Shown: positions 9,539 to 17,133 of the stretch, one piece after another
Layout: every line of letters begins with the position of its first letter
Numbering within the stretch: position 1 is the first letter of the stretch
Assembly: GCA_038043045.1 (NCBI GenBank)
Contig: JBBTCX010000158.1
Coordinates: 1 to 56,129, forward strand
DNA: 56,129 nt
Reading direction: 5' to 3'
Origin: JBBTCX01 sp038043045
GTDB taxonomy: Bacteria; Planctomycetota; Phycisphaerae; UBA1845
The notes under the pieces: model-generated
Databases searched by the model: none
The model's input: only the letters and a program-made list of their open reading frames with translations
What the model was told of the DNA's origin: nothing
Position numbers and translations under genes: made by a program

Positions 9539-9830
9539 CTCGGGATTGGATGCAGTAAAAAGAAGCTGTTTAGCCATTTTGGACGAGCGACAGGACTGGA
9601 TGACTTGTCGCGGTTGAACCGAGTCCCGCGCGCACCACGTCGCGCTCACTTCGTTCGCACGGCGGCAGTTGGACTATCAATCGGCGTCACAGACCGATGG
9701 ATCTCGCCACGGTGTATTTCTGACCCAATTTTTTTGCGTCACTTTTGCGTCAAATCGAGTCCAGAAACAGCCCAAAGTCAGTCCGGAACCAGTCGGGAAT
9801 CCGTGATACAACCCCTTGCTACGCCGATCG
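9539..9830. other. intergenic gap, nothing recognised
   Basis: This 292-base gap lies between the convergent ends of the efflux operon and a secreted protein. A direct repetition of TTTTGCGTCA is seen around 9726-9750. No RNA gene, convincing terminator or conserved reading frame was found. Confidence 0.5.
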
Positions 9831-10544
9831 TTACTGCTTATCTGGAAAGTCCTTAGGGTCTGGTTCTGGAGGATTCCCAAGCTGTGAGAACACGACGCTC
9901 ATCCACGCGGGCGCTCTCAAACTCCTCCCTTTTCGCTCCGGGTCCGGCAGAATCACGTGAAACATCACCGCCGCCTCATCATGAAACCCCTCATCCGAAT
10001 CCGGATGAACCAACAATCCATCCGCGTGCGTATACACCCACCCGCCGGAGTACGTCGTCGTTGTCGCACCCGTATCCACGCTCAGCGAACCCAATTCCGT
10101 GAGCACCCCACCAGAAAGCGACAGATCAAGGTCCAACGTCCGAACCGCGTCGAACTCGACGATTTCCATTCTGAAATTCACGTTCCCCGTATCCGCATTG
10201 GCCACGATGGAAAGCTCTCCCGAACCGATGTCAGCACCGGGAACGGAAAGCGTCACAAACGCGAACGCCGACGAAATAGGCAGGCTCGACTGAAAGGTCG
10301 GCTCCGAAAGTCGCATACTCACCCCGACTGGTTCGCCAACTCCAGTCGCGGTCAACTCTTCCTCCGCCGTATCCAGAAAATCCGCAAGCGTCATCAAGCG
10401 CCAATAAGGGTCTGGCGTTCCCTGCCCCCCATCATCCATGTCGACCGGGCCATAAAGGTTCCGCTGCGGCTCACTCGTTCCCGTCCAAACGGGTCCGGTC
10501 TGAACTTGTGATAACAAGACCAAAGACAAAAACAGAGTTTTCAT
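9831..10544 (-). CDS. secreted protein of unknown function
   Basis: 237 aa. A short signal peptide (MKTLFLSLVLLSQVQ) is followed by an acidic domain with alternating beta-type segments (SAFAFVTLSVPGADIGSGEL, NVNFRMEIVEFDAVRTLDL). The C-terminal tail is rich in Pro, Asp and Lys. GGAG lies 8 bases before the ATG. No family is recognised; the pattern fits an exported beta-sandwich protein. It is divergent from the zinc-ribbon gene, with 224 bases between the two starts. Confidence 0.7.
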   Translation of the reverse strand: MKTLFLSLVLLSQVQTGPVWTGTSEPQRNLYGPVDMDDGGQGTPDPYWRLMTLADFLDTAEEELTATGVGEPVGVSMRLSEPTFQSSLPISSAFAFVTLSVPGADIGSGELSIVANADTGNVNFRMEIVEFDAVRTLDLDLSLSGGVLTELGSLSVDTGATTTTYSGGWVYTHADGLLVHPDSDEGFHDEAAVMFHVILPDPERKGRSLRAPAWMSVVFSQLGNPPEPDPKDFPDKQ

Positions 10545-10768
10545 GTGAGTTTCTCCAAGAAAAGGACTTCGAAAAGGTACGCGAGCATTCTACTCAAGAA
10601 CCTATTCATTGATTTACTGGAACCTTGCCTTGTGTCAAGACCTGAAATCTGGATACAAGTTTTTGACGCCCTTCTTGCGTAACGGTCAACGATTGGTCAT
10701 AATCCTCGTGATCCCTCGAACGTGTATCGAGGATAGATCTTTTTCATATGTCCCTTTTGGAGGCTGGA

Positions 10769-11518
10769 ATGGGGGAAACGCTCGATCGGTTGCGACGCCT
10801 TCAAACCGTGGAAACCAAGCTCGCCGTGATCCGACGAGCGATCGATACCAAAGCGCGTCAAGTCGACCTCAAACGAAAGAATGTCCTCAAGGCCGAAGAA
10901 CGACTGAAGGAACATCACAAAGCCGTTCGTGAGCTGCAAATCAAGATTGACGGGCTTTCCTTGGAAGTGGAATCCCGAGAAGATTCCATCGCCAAGCATC
11001 GTGAAGCACTCAACAAAGCAAAAACCAACAAAGAATACGCCGCCATTTTGACGGCCATGAACACCGAAAAGGCGGACAATTCCAAAGAGGAGTCGGAATT
11101 GCTCTGCCTCATGGACAACTTGCAGGTGCTTAAGAAAACGGAATCGGAGATTGAAGAGGATCAGAAAAAGTGGCAGTCCGAAGTTGCTGCGGTGGAAGCT
11201 ACGGTCGCGGCTTTTGAAAAACAGTGCGAAGCCGAACTCACTCAACTCACGACCCAACGGGATCAATGTGCTTCTGGAATTGTGGCGGGGGCCTTGTCGG
11301 TTTTCAATCGCGTCGCCGAACGGCACGATGGGGAAGCACTAGCCCCGGTTATTAAGGTCTACCCGAAACGGGAGGAGTTTTCATGTTCGGGTTGCAATAT
11401 TAAATTGACACTGGAAGTTGTAAATAGCCTTCGAACGCGCGAAGACTTGCAAATTTGCCATGTTTGTGGCCGGATTCTCTACTTGGAATCCCAAGCGACC
11501 CTGCGCACCGGGTCGTGA
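10769..11518 (+). CDS. coiled-coil protein with C-terminal C4 zinc ribbon (CT398/DUF164-like)
   Basis: 249 aa from ATG 10769, chosen because GGAGG (10759-10763) is 5 bases upstream. Residues 1-180 are a long charged antiparallel coiled coil containing the family segment NKAKTNKEYAAILTAMN. A four-Cys ribbon ends the protein (Cys206, Cys209, Cys230, Cys233: CSGC and CHVCG). This matches the widespread C4-type zinc-ribbon family related to chlamydial CT398, thought to bind nucleic acid or secretion and sigma components. Its cellular role is not settled. Confidence 0.85.
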   Translation: MGETLDRLRRLQTVETKLAVIRRAIDTKARQVDLKRKNVLKAEERLKEHHKAVRELQIKIDGLSLEVESREDSIAKHREALNKAKTNKEYAAILTAMNTEKADNSKEESELLCLMDNLQVLKKTESEIEEDQKKWQSEVAAVEATVAAFEKQCEAELTQLTTQRDQCASGIVAGALSVFNRVAERHDGEALAPVIKVYPKREEFSCSGCNIKLTLEVVNSLRTREDLQICHVCGRILYLESQATLRTGS

Positions 11519-11555
11519 GCTGGTCAGAAATGACCACTGACTCTAATCGGCCCGC

Positions 11556-11765
11556 TCAGGTTGAGAGTTCGTTTTGCATGCCGTCCAAGGCAGGGTCGAT
11601 TTTGCTCCGCAGTTCGTAACCGCCGACTTGTAGCGCCTGCCGAACTAAACGAACTTTTTCCAACCTTACGGGGGGGACTTGGACGAGTTGATCCACCCAG
11701 TTTTGGAGTTCCTTTTTGGAAAGTCCCGCGTGTCGCAATCTGGCCTTCAGTCTTCCTGAGCACAT
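11556..11765 (-). CDS. small FlgM-like anti-sigma protein
   Basis: 69 aa. The C-terminal half (PVRLEKVRLVRQALQVGGYE, then LRSKIDPALDGMQNEL) follows the FlgM anti-sigma-28 pattern VRxEKVxxIRxAIxxGxYxxxxxKIAxAL. The basic N-terminal half differs from classical FlgM. GGAG lies 10 bases before the ATG. FlgM binds the flagellar sigma factor and is exported on hook completion; no flagellar gene is present here, so the partner is unknown and could be another sigma factor. Convergent with the zinc-ribbon gene, 37 bases apart. Confidence 0.6.
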   Translation of the reverse strand: MCSGRLKARLRHAGLSKKELQNWVDQLVQVPPVRLEKVRLVRQALQVGGYELRSKIDPALDGMQNELST

Positions 11766-11964
11766 GGATTGATCTCTCCGTGATCTACGTAAGAAGCCAA
11801 AGAGCCTTCATCCGTTCAGGCCCGTGATTTACCCGCTTCTTGAAAACCTTGGAAATATCGATCATTCCCGTGAACCGGTTAAGCAAGTTCCGATAGCTTG
11901 GTTCGCGCAGTCAACCTTTAAGGGCGATGGGGGAGATTCTTTGCAAGCGTTCCTGCGTTTCCTC

Positions 11965-11994
11965 TTGACGGGCCGGGTTGAAGTGACCGATAAC
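11965..11994 (+). promoter_or_regulatory. candidate promoter of the amidase gene
   Basis: TTGACG (11965-11970) and GATAAC (11989-11994) are separated by 18 bases, about 40 bases before the proposed GTG start at 12035. This is a match to the housekeeping consensus by inspection only. Confidence 0.4.
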
Positions 11995-12034
11995 ATGTAG
12001 GATTGCAAGATTGGTAATCGGTAGGGCAAACGTC

Positions 12035-12745
12035 GTGATCAACAAGTCGTGGGTTCAGTTGGCGGTAGCATGTTGTTTGATCCTTGCACAGTCGGGTTGT
12101 AAGTCGAACCGGTCCAAACAAGTGGCCTCGGTTGAATCCCAGCCGCCGTTGCGCGATTATCGTTGTCGGCCGACTCATCCGCCGCCGGTTTGGGCGGGCC
12201 CGTCGCAAGCTCCCGCCGCTCCTCGCATCGCCGGTCCGTCGGTGATTCGTCCCGGACCCTGGCTTCCTGCCGGCAGACCGATCAGTCCGCGATGGAACTA
12301 CGTCGTGATTCATCACAGTGCCACACCGGCGGGCGGGGCACGAGCGTTTGATCGACATCACCGTTCCAACGGTTGGGATGAGCTGGGATACCACTTCGTG
12401 ATAGGCAACGGGTCTCAAACCCCGGACGGATTTGTCGAAGTGGGACCACGATGGCATAAACAAAAGCACGGCGCGCATTGCAAGACACCGGGGAACTATT
12501 ACAACGAGCACGGAATCGGTATTTGCTTGGTCGGGGACTTTACCTCGACTCGCCCAACGAAGAAGCAGCTCGCATCCTTGGCCCGACTCACGCGATTTCT
12601 TTGTCAATCGTGCGGAATTCCCGCTGAACGGGTCACCACCCATGCGGGGGTAACGCACAAAACCCAGTGTCCAGGTCGGAATTTCCCCCTTCAGCATCTT
12701 CGAGACGCGATTCGCAGCCCCGCGCTTGCGGGAGACTTCCGATAA
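12035..12745 (+). CDS. N-acetylmuramoyl-L-alanine amidase (PGRP-like), lipoprotein
   Basis: 236 aa. GTG 12035 is preferred over TTG 12011 because it gives a cleaner lipoprotein signal (MINKSWVQLAVACCLILAQS before Cys22) and has GTAGGG 8 bases upstream. A Pro-rich linker (about 30-85) leads to an amidase_2/peptidoglycan-recognition domain: VVIHHSATP with the first zinc His, GYHFVIGNG, GIGICLVGDFT, and THAG...KTQCPG with the last zinc ligands. It should cleave the lactyl-amide bond of peptidoglycan at the membrane surface, for wall recycling or remodelling. Confidence 0.88.
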   Translation: MINKSWVQLAVACCLILAQSGCKSNRSKQVASVESQPPLRDYRCRPTHPPPVWAGPSQAPAAPRIAGPSVIRPGPWLPAGRPISPRWNYVVIHHSATPAGGARAFDRHHRSNGWDELGYHFVIGNGSQTPDGFVEVGPRWHKQKHGAHCKTPGNYYNEHGIGICLVGDFTSTRPTKKQLASLARLTRFLCQSCGIPAERVTTHAGVTHKTQCPGRNFPLQHLRDAIRSPALAGDFR

Positions 12746-12891
12746 AGATTCGCAGTGGCCGCTTTCACTACGATGGCGTTGTAAAGTGAGCGTAAACGAG
12801 ACAGGATATCGGATGTTCTCAACTGCGGCCCAAAGCGGTCCGATGGGTACAAGAAGCCGATAAGACTCGGTGCGTTTCCTGCCCGATAACG

Positions 12892-12919
12892 TTGATCGGC
12901 GGGGAAGAAATGCTACCAT
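12892..12919 (+). promoter_or_regulatory. candidate promoter of the small lipoprotein gene
   Basis: TTGATC (12892-12897) and TACCAT (12914-12919) have a 16-base spacer and lie about 90 bases before the ATG at 13011. Support is by consensus inspection only. Confidence 0.35.
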
Positions 12920-13010
12920 TCAAGGGCCTGGGCAGGCATGCTTCCGGTTCTTCGAAGAAGACGGGGTGTAGGTACGCGAAAGTTCGCCGAAGGAGCGAAG
13001 GAGTAAAGCG

Positions 13011-13235
13011 ATGAAGGCAAAAAAAAATCGAGCGCGTTGTCTGCGAGTTGCGGCGGCATTGGCCGTTGGGGGGTCCATGTTTCAGTTGAGCGGGTGCGAT
13101 CCTGCGGTACGTGGCGCTTTGCTTACCGGGTTGGAAGAAACGACGTCCAGTCTTTCCGGCGCTCTCATCTCCGCGTTCTTCATCAGCCTGGAAGACGACA
13201 CGGGAACGGCGTCCGATTCCCTCAGCACGACGTAA
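13011..13235 (+). CDS. small secreted lipoprotein
   Basis: 74 aa. A basic N terminus and a hydrophobic stretch are followed by LSGC, giving a lipidated Cys29. The mature peptide of about 46 residues (CDPAVRGALLTGLEETTSSL onward) resembles short planctomycete lipoproteins with a GCDP..R..LLTG start; their function is unknown. GAAGGAG before the ATG supports the start. Codons 3-6 contain a run of eight A, so slippage there would disrupt the gene. Convergent with ileS, 60 bases between stops. Confidence 0.75.
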   Translation: MKAKKNRARCLRVAAALAVGGSMFQLSGCDPAVRGALLTGLEETTSSLSGALISAFFISLEDDTGTASDSLSTT

Positions 13236-13295
13236 GCGTTGGCGTCGGAGGACGGAAACGGCCTCTCGCTTATTCCTAAGAAGCAATCGCTCTTA

Positions 13296-16200
13296 TCACG
13301 CTTTCGAAAGGGCGATGTCCAAAGTTTCTCCCTCGATCCGAACGGAAGCGGTAGCGTGCGCGCTGCCGCTTTTCTCCTTGGTGATTCGGGTGGCCAAGGT
13401 TTCGCGTTGGATGTACTCCGCGAATTGCTCCGCGGCGAGGCTTAGCGGCGTCGAGCTTGTCACCAAACTAAGGTGGATTCGGTCCTCCATCTCTAGGTTC
13501 GCGTCCTTGCGAAGATTCTGCACATTTCGAATGATGTCTCGTGCAAGACCTTCGCTTTTCAGATCGGGCGTCATGCGCGTGTCCAATAGAACGACGGTAT
13601 CTCCTTCTTCCATCGCCGCCCAGCCTTCACTGTAGCTTTTGGTCACCACGATCTCCGCCGGTTCCAGTGACAGCCGCTGTCCCTCAAAATCGATTTCCAC
13701 TTGACGACCGCCCGCCACCGCGGCTGAAACCGCGGGCCCATCGCCCGCCGCAAGCACTTTGGAAACGGCACCTGCTTTCCCGCCGTACTTTGGACCCAAC
13801 AATGCCATGTTCCCTTTCAGCGTAACCGTGCACATGTCGGCGACGGAGGTACGAATGTCGATCCGCTTGACATTGAGTTCCTCAAGGACGTGGGCCTGCA
13901 TTTCCTCGACGGCCTTTCGGGCAAGTTCGTTACCAGAGGCTACAATCATCGCCGCCAATGGTTGGCGTATTTTCAACTTCGTGGTGGTACGAATCGAACG
14001 GGCCATCGAGACGACGCGAAGGAGCAATTGCATTTTCTCGGAGAGTTCGTGATCGATTTTGCGCTCGTCCGCCTGCGGGAATTCGCACAAATGCACGCTT
14101 TCCGCAACGCCGTTTCGCTGTTTCGCCACCAGATTCTGATACATCGCCTCCGAAACAAAGGGAACGATCGGGGCCATGACCTCGGTGAGAGTAGTGAGCA
14201 CTTCATAAAGCGTTTGATAAGCGGCTTGTTTATCTGTGTCTCCCTCGGAGACGCCGCGCCAGAAGCGTCGTCGATTGCGCCGAACGTACCATTGGCTTAG
14301 ATCATCGATGAACCGCCCAATTCGGTGACAAATCGGAGCGAGTTCATGCTTTTCAAAATGTTCCTTGGCCGCGAGGATGACCAATTGTAGATCGGAGAGG
14401 ATCCAACGGTCGATGACCTGTCGTTGTTCAAGCGGCAACGCCACCACGTTCGGATCAAATCCGTCCAATCGCGCGTAATTACAAAAGAACGCATAGGTGT
14501 TCCAAAGGGGCAAGAGGACCTTTCGACGAGTTTCATCCGCCGGTGTCGAGCTCACTCGACACAGAGGTTGCCCATCCACGTTTTGGGTCATCTTGAGCCC
14601 GTCAGCGCCGTCGATGGTGATTTCGTCTTCGGGGTGGCGAAGACCAAACGGCAGGTCGACCGTCGGCGATTGGGCACAATACATCCAGCGCATCGTGTCT
14701 ACGCCGATTTGTTCGGCAGCCTCCTCGAACCATATCGCGGTCCCATCGGATTTGTGCATCGCCCGGCGGTTTTCATCGAGCACCAAAGCATGCCCCAGCA
14801 AATTCTTGAACGGCGGACGCGGATTCGGCGAACCCAGCTCCATCATCGTGCTCATCGCCAGGATGGAATAAAACCAATTGCGGAATTGGCCTTGGAAATT
14901 CTCCGTGATCAAATCCGCCGGAATCCACTGCTCCCAGTAATCGCGGTTGGTGTTGTAGTGCGTCGTTGAGTAGGCCACGATCCCGGCGTCAAGCCAAGGA
15001 TTTCCCACGTCGGGAACACGCGAAACTTCGGAGTTGCCGCATTTTTCGCAACGAATTTTGATCGCATCGATATGCGGGCGGTGGGGGGTGTGACCCTCGA
15101 ATTCCTCCCAACCGGACACCGTCTTCGACTTCAGCTCCTCATAACCGCCCATCACCTCGAAGTGCCCGCAACGTCTGCATTCCCAAATGGGTAACGCCAA
15201 TCCCCAGTAGCGCTTCTTCGAGATCATCCAGTCTTTCATGGTGGTGAGCCAATCGAGCTCGCGCTCCAACCCTCGCATCGCCGGCGGCAGCCACTCCACT
15301 CGCCTCGCCATGGTTTTGATGTCTTCTCGCCACGCCATCGAGATGAACCACTCATCCACGAGTCGGAACACCAATTCATCACCCGTTCGCCAACAGTGCG
15401 GGTAAATGTGCGGATATTGCTCGGCGGCTAGGAGGAGCTTTTTCTCCCGCAGATCCGCCAACAACATCTCCACCGTTTCTTTGTCGATGGCCCGTTTTCC
15501 GGTGAATTTGCCGAACCCTTCAATGAAACAACCGGTTTCATCGAGAGGAGCGATCGCCACAAGTTTCTGTTGCCGCCCCCAAAGATGGTCCACGTCGCCG
15601 CTTCCCGGGGCCGAATGCACGATCCCCGTACCTTCGCCGGCCACGACGTAGGTAATACCTTTACCATCTCTTCCGGGGTCGAAAACACGGTGGCCTTCCT
15701 TTCCGCTGGGCCAATCTCGCTCATCTTGCGGTATGAGGTCCAGAGGTTGGGCATATCCGCCTCGTCGTTGCTGGGCGGGAAGTTCGTCGAAAGGACCGTC
15801 GTAAGTCCACCCGACCAACTGCTTGCCGGGGATTGTTCCTTCGGAGGTGTATCCACCTTGTTCCTGGAAGATTTGATGAAGCGTGCGCAGTTTCGGCACG
15901 TCCTTAGGCCAAGGTGAATTCCCAAACCCTTCCTTGTATTCCTTGGCCAATCTTTGGAAATTCAAATTCGCCTCGGCCAGGTAATAGAGCGCCCCGTCTT
16001 TCTTGGCCCGAAGCTTGACGTAGTTGAGTTCGGAATTGACCGCCGCTCCGGTGTTCGAGGTCAACGTCCACGGCGTCGTCGTCCAGATCAAAAGAAATTC
16101 ATTGGACCGCCCTCGAATGGGAAACCGCACGAACACCGACGTATGCGTGACCAGTCGGCGACCCTCGGCGATTTCCATGTGCGAGTAGGCCGACCCCGCT

Positions 16201-16754
16201 CGACCCGACCAAGGCATGACATCCGTACCCTTGTAGAGAAATCCGAGCTTGTGGCACTTTTTCAGGAACGACCAGATGGTGTAGTTATTCTCATCCGACA
16301 TGGTGAAGTACGAATTGTCCCAATCCATCCAGTAACCAAGCCTTTTGGATTGTTCCGCTTGGATGGACGCGTACTTCCGAACTCGGGCCTTGCAGGCGTC
16401 GGTGAATTTTTCCAACCCGTAATTTTCGATGTCCCGCTTGGTGGAAAGTCCAAGCTCCTTTTCAACCTCGACTTCGACCCATAACCCTTGGCAATCGAAG
16501 CCGTTTTGATAACGCAGCTCCCTCCGATTCGCCGCGTAATATCTTTGAAAAACATCCTTATAGGTCCGCCCCCAAGCGTGATGCACGCCCATTGGATTAT
16601 TGGCCGTGATGGGTCCGTCGAGAAACGACCACTTCGGTTTTCCGCGATTGATCTCACGCAGCTTTTCGAATATCTGTGCTTGGTCCCAAAATGCCAGCGT
16701 CTGTCGCTCCATCGCGGGGAAATCCACGGACGTATCTACTTTTTCAAAGGGCAT
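13296..16754 (-). CDS. ileS: isoleucyl-tRNA synthetase
   Basis: 1152 aa. It charges tRNA-Ile with isoleucine and edits valine. ATG 16754 is preceded by AGGGAG; a TTG 33 bases upstream is not needed. The class I signature reads HHAWGR (58-63) in place of HIGH, and the second signature reads AMHKS (665-669) in place of KMSKS. The editing domain includes LLIWTTTPWTLTSNTG (221-236) and GTGIVHSAPGSGDVDHLWG (375-393). Two CxxC pairs (Cys526/529, Cys569/572) probably bind zinc within the catalytic core. There is no C-terminal zinc finger of the E. coli type, so this belongs to a distinct branch of IleRS. Confidence 0.95.
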   Translation of the reverse strand: MPFEKVDTSVDFPAMERQTLAFWDQAQIFEKLREINRGKPKWSFLDGPITANNPMGVHHAWGRTYKDVFQRYYAANRRELRYQNGFDCQGLWVEVEVEKELGLSTKRDIENYGLEKFTDACKARVRKYASIQAEQSKRLGYWMDWDNSYFTMSDENNYTIWSFLKKCHKLGFLYKGTDVMPWSGRAGSAYSHMEIAEGRRLVTHTSVFVRFPIRGRSNEFLLIWTTTPWTLTSNTGAAVNSELNYVKLRAKKDGALYYLAEANLNFQRLAKEYKEGFGNSPWPKDVPKLRTLHQIFQEQGGYTSEGTIPGKQLVGWTYDGPFDELPAQQRRGGYAQPLDLIPQDERDWPSGKEGHRVFDPGRDGKGITYVVAGEGTGIVHSAPGSGDVDHLWGRQQKLVAIAPLDETGCFIEGFGKFTGKRAIDKETVEMLLADLREKKLLLAAEQYPHIYPHCWRTGDELVFRLVDEWFISMAWREDIKTMARRVEWLPPAMRGLERELDWLTTMKDWMISKKRYWGLALPIWECRRCGHFEVMGGYEELKSKTVSGWEEFEGHTPHRPHIDAIKIRCEKCGNSEVSRVPDVGNPWLDAGIVAYSTTHYNTNRDYWEQWIPADLITENFQGQFRNWFYSILAMSTMMELGSPNPRPPFKNLLGHALVLDENRRAMHKSDGTAIWFEEAAEQIGVDTMRWMYCAQSPTVDLPFGLRHPEDEITIDGADGLKMTQNVDGQPLCRVSSTPADETRRKVLLPLWNTYAFFCNYARLDGFDPNVVALPLEQRQVIDRWILSDLQLVILAAKEHFEKHELAPICHRIGRFIDDLSQWYVRRNRRRFWRGVSEGDTDKQAAYQTLYEVLTTLTEVMAPIVPFVSEAMYQNLVAKQRNGVAESVHLCEFPQADERKIDHELSEKMQLLLRVVSMARSIRTTTKLKIRQPLAAMIVASGNELARKAVEEMQAHVLEELNVKRIDIRTSVADMCTVTLKGNMALLGPKYGGKAGAVSKVLAAGDGPAVSAAVAGGRQVEIDFEGQRLSLEPAEIVVTKSYSEGWAAMEEGDTVVLLDTRMTPDLKSEGLARDIIRNVQNLRKDANLEMEDRIHLSLVTSSTPLSLAAEQFAEYIQRETLATRITKEKSGSAHATASVRIEGETLDIALSKA

Positions 16755-16816
16755 TCCAGGCTCCCTTAAGATGCACAACTCAATCAAACGTCGGGCAACG
16801 GCCCATCAAACAAGGG

Positions 16817-16845
16817 AATATAGCGGGAACACGGCCAATGTTGAA
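16817..16845 (-). promoter_or_regulatory. candidate ileS promoter
   Basis: On the minus strand TTCAAC (16840-16845) and TATATT (16817-16822) are exactly 17 bases apart. This predicts a 5' leader of about 55 bases. No T-box element was found between here and the ATG. Confidence 0.5.
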
Positions 16846-16990
16846 CCGCCTGTATGGAACGTCGTATCGAAATGACTCAGAACGAATTCATGGGTCCGCG
16901 AATATCCGTATTTGGTTACGCGGAAAAACATCGCGCACGTAGAGAGCATCGATGCTCAAGCAAGCGTTAGCCGCCGACGATAGGCTGATA

Positions 16991-17026
16991 AGGCTGTGGG
17001 TCTCCGCCCCTCGGGGTGGACAGCCT
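16991..17026 (+). ncRNA. possible small RNA hairpin in the ileS upstream gap
   Basis: AGGCTGT (16991-16997) pairs with ACAGCCT (17020-17026), and the interior CCGCCC/GGGTGG can form a second stem. It lies just before a strong plus-strand terminator in the 379-base gap between two minus-strand genes (16755-17133), so a plus-strand transcript beginning somewhere near 16850-16950 is plausible. No known RNA family was recognised (not 6S, SRP, RNase P or T-box). Confidence 0.3.
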
Positions 17027-17032
17027 AATGTG

Positions 17033-17072
17033 GGGATCCGGGTTTCGGCGAGCTCGGGTCCCTCTTTTTTTT
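17033..17072 (+). terminator. strong plus-strand Rho-independent terminator without an assigned gene
   Basis: GGGATCCGGGTTT (17033-17045) pairs over 13 positions, including G-T wobbles, with GAGCTCGGGTCCC (17050-17062) around a CGGC tetraloop. TC and then eight T follow. The T run is on the plus strand only, but the flanking genes read on the minus strand, so the terminated transcript is unidentified. Confidence 0.65.
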
Positions 17073-17133
17073 GCTTCGATTCACCGACCGAGAGCTACAT
17101 CCTTCGTCCGAATGGATTCTTTCAACCCGATCC

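Noticed and set aside
16755..17133. T-box or other tRNA-sensing leader before ileS
   Set aside because: The conserved antiterminator sequence is absent on the minus strand and the predicted ileS leader is only about 55 bases.
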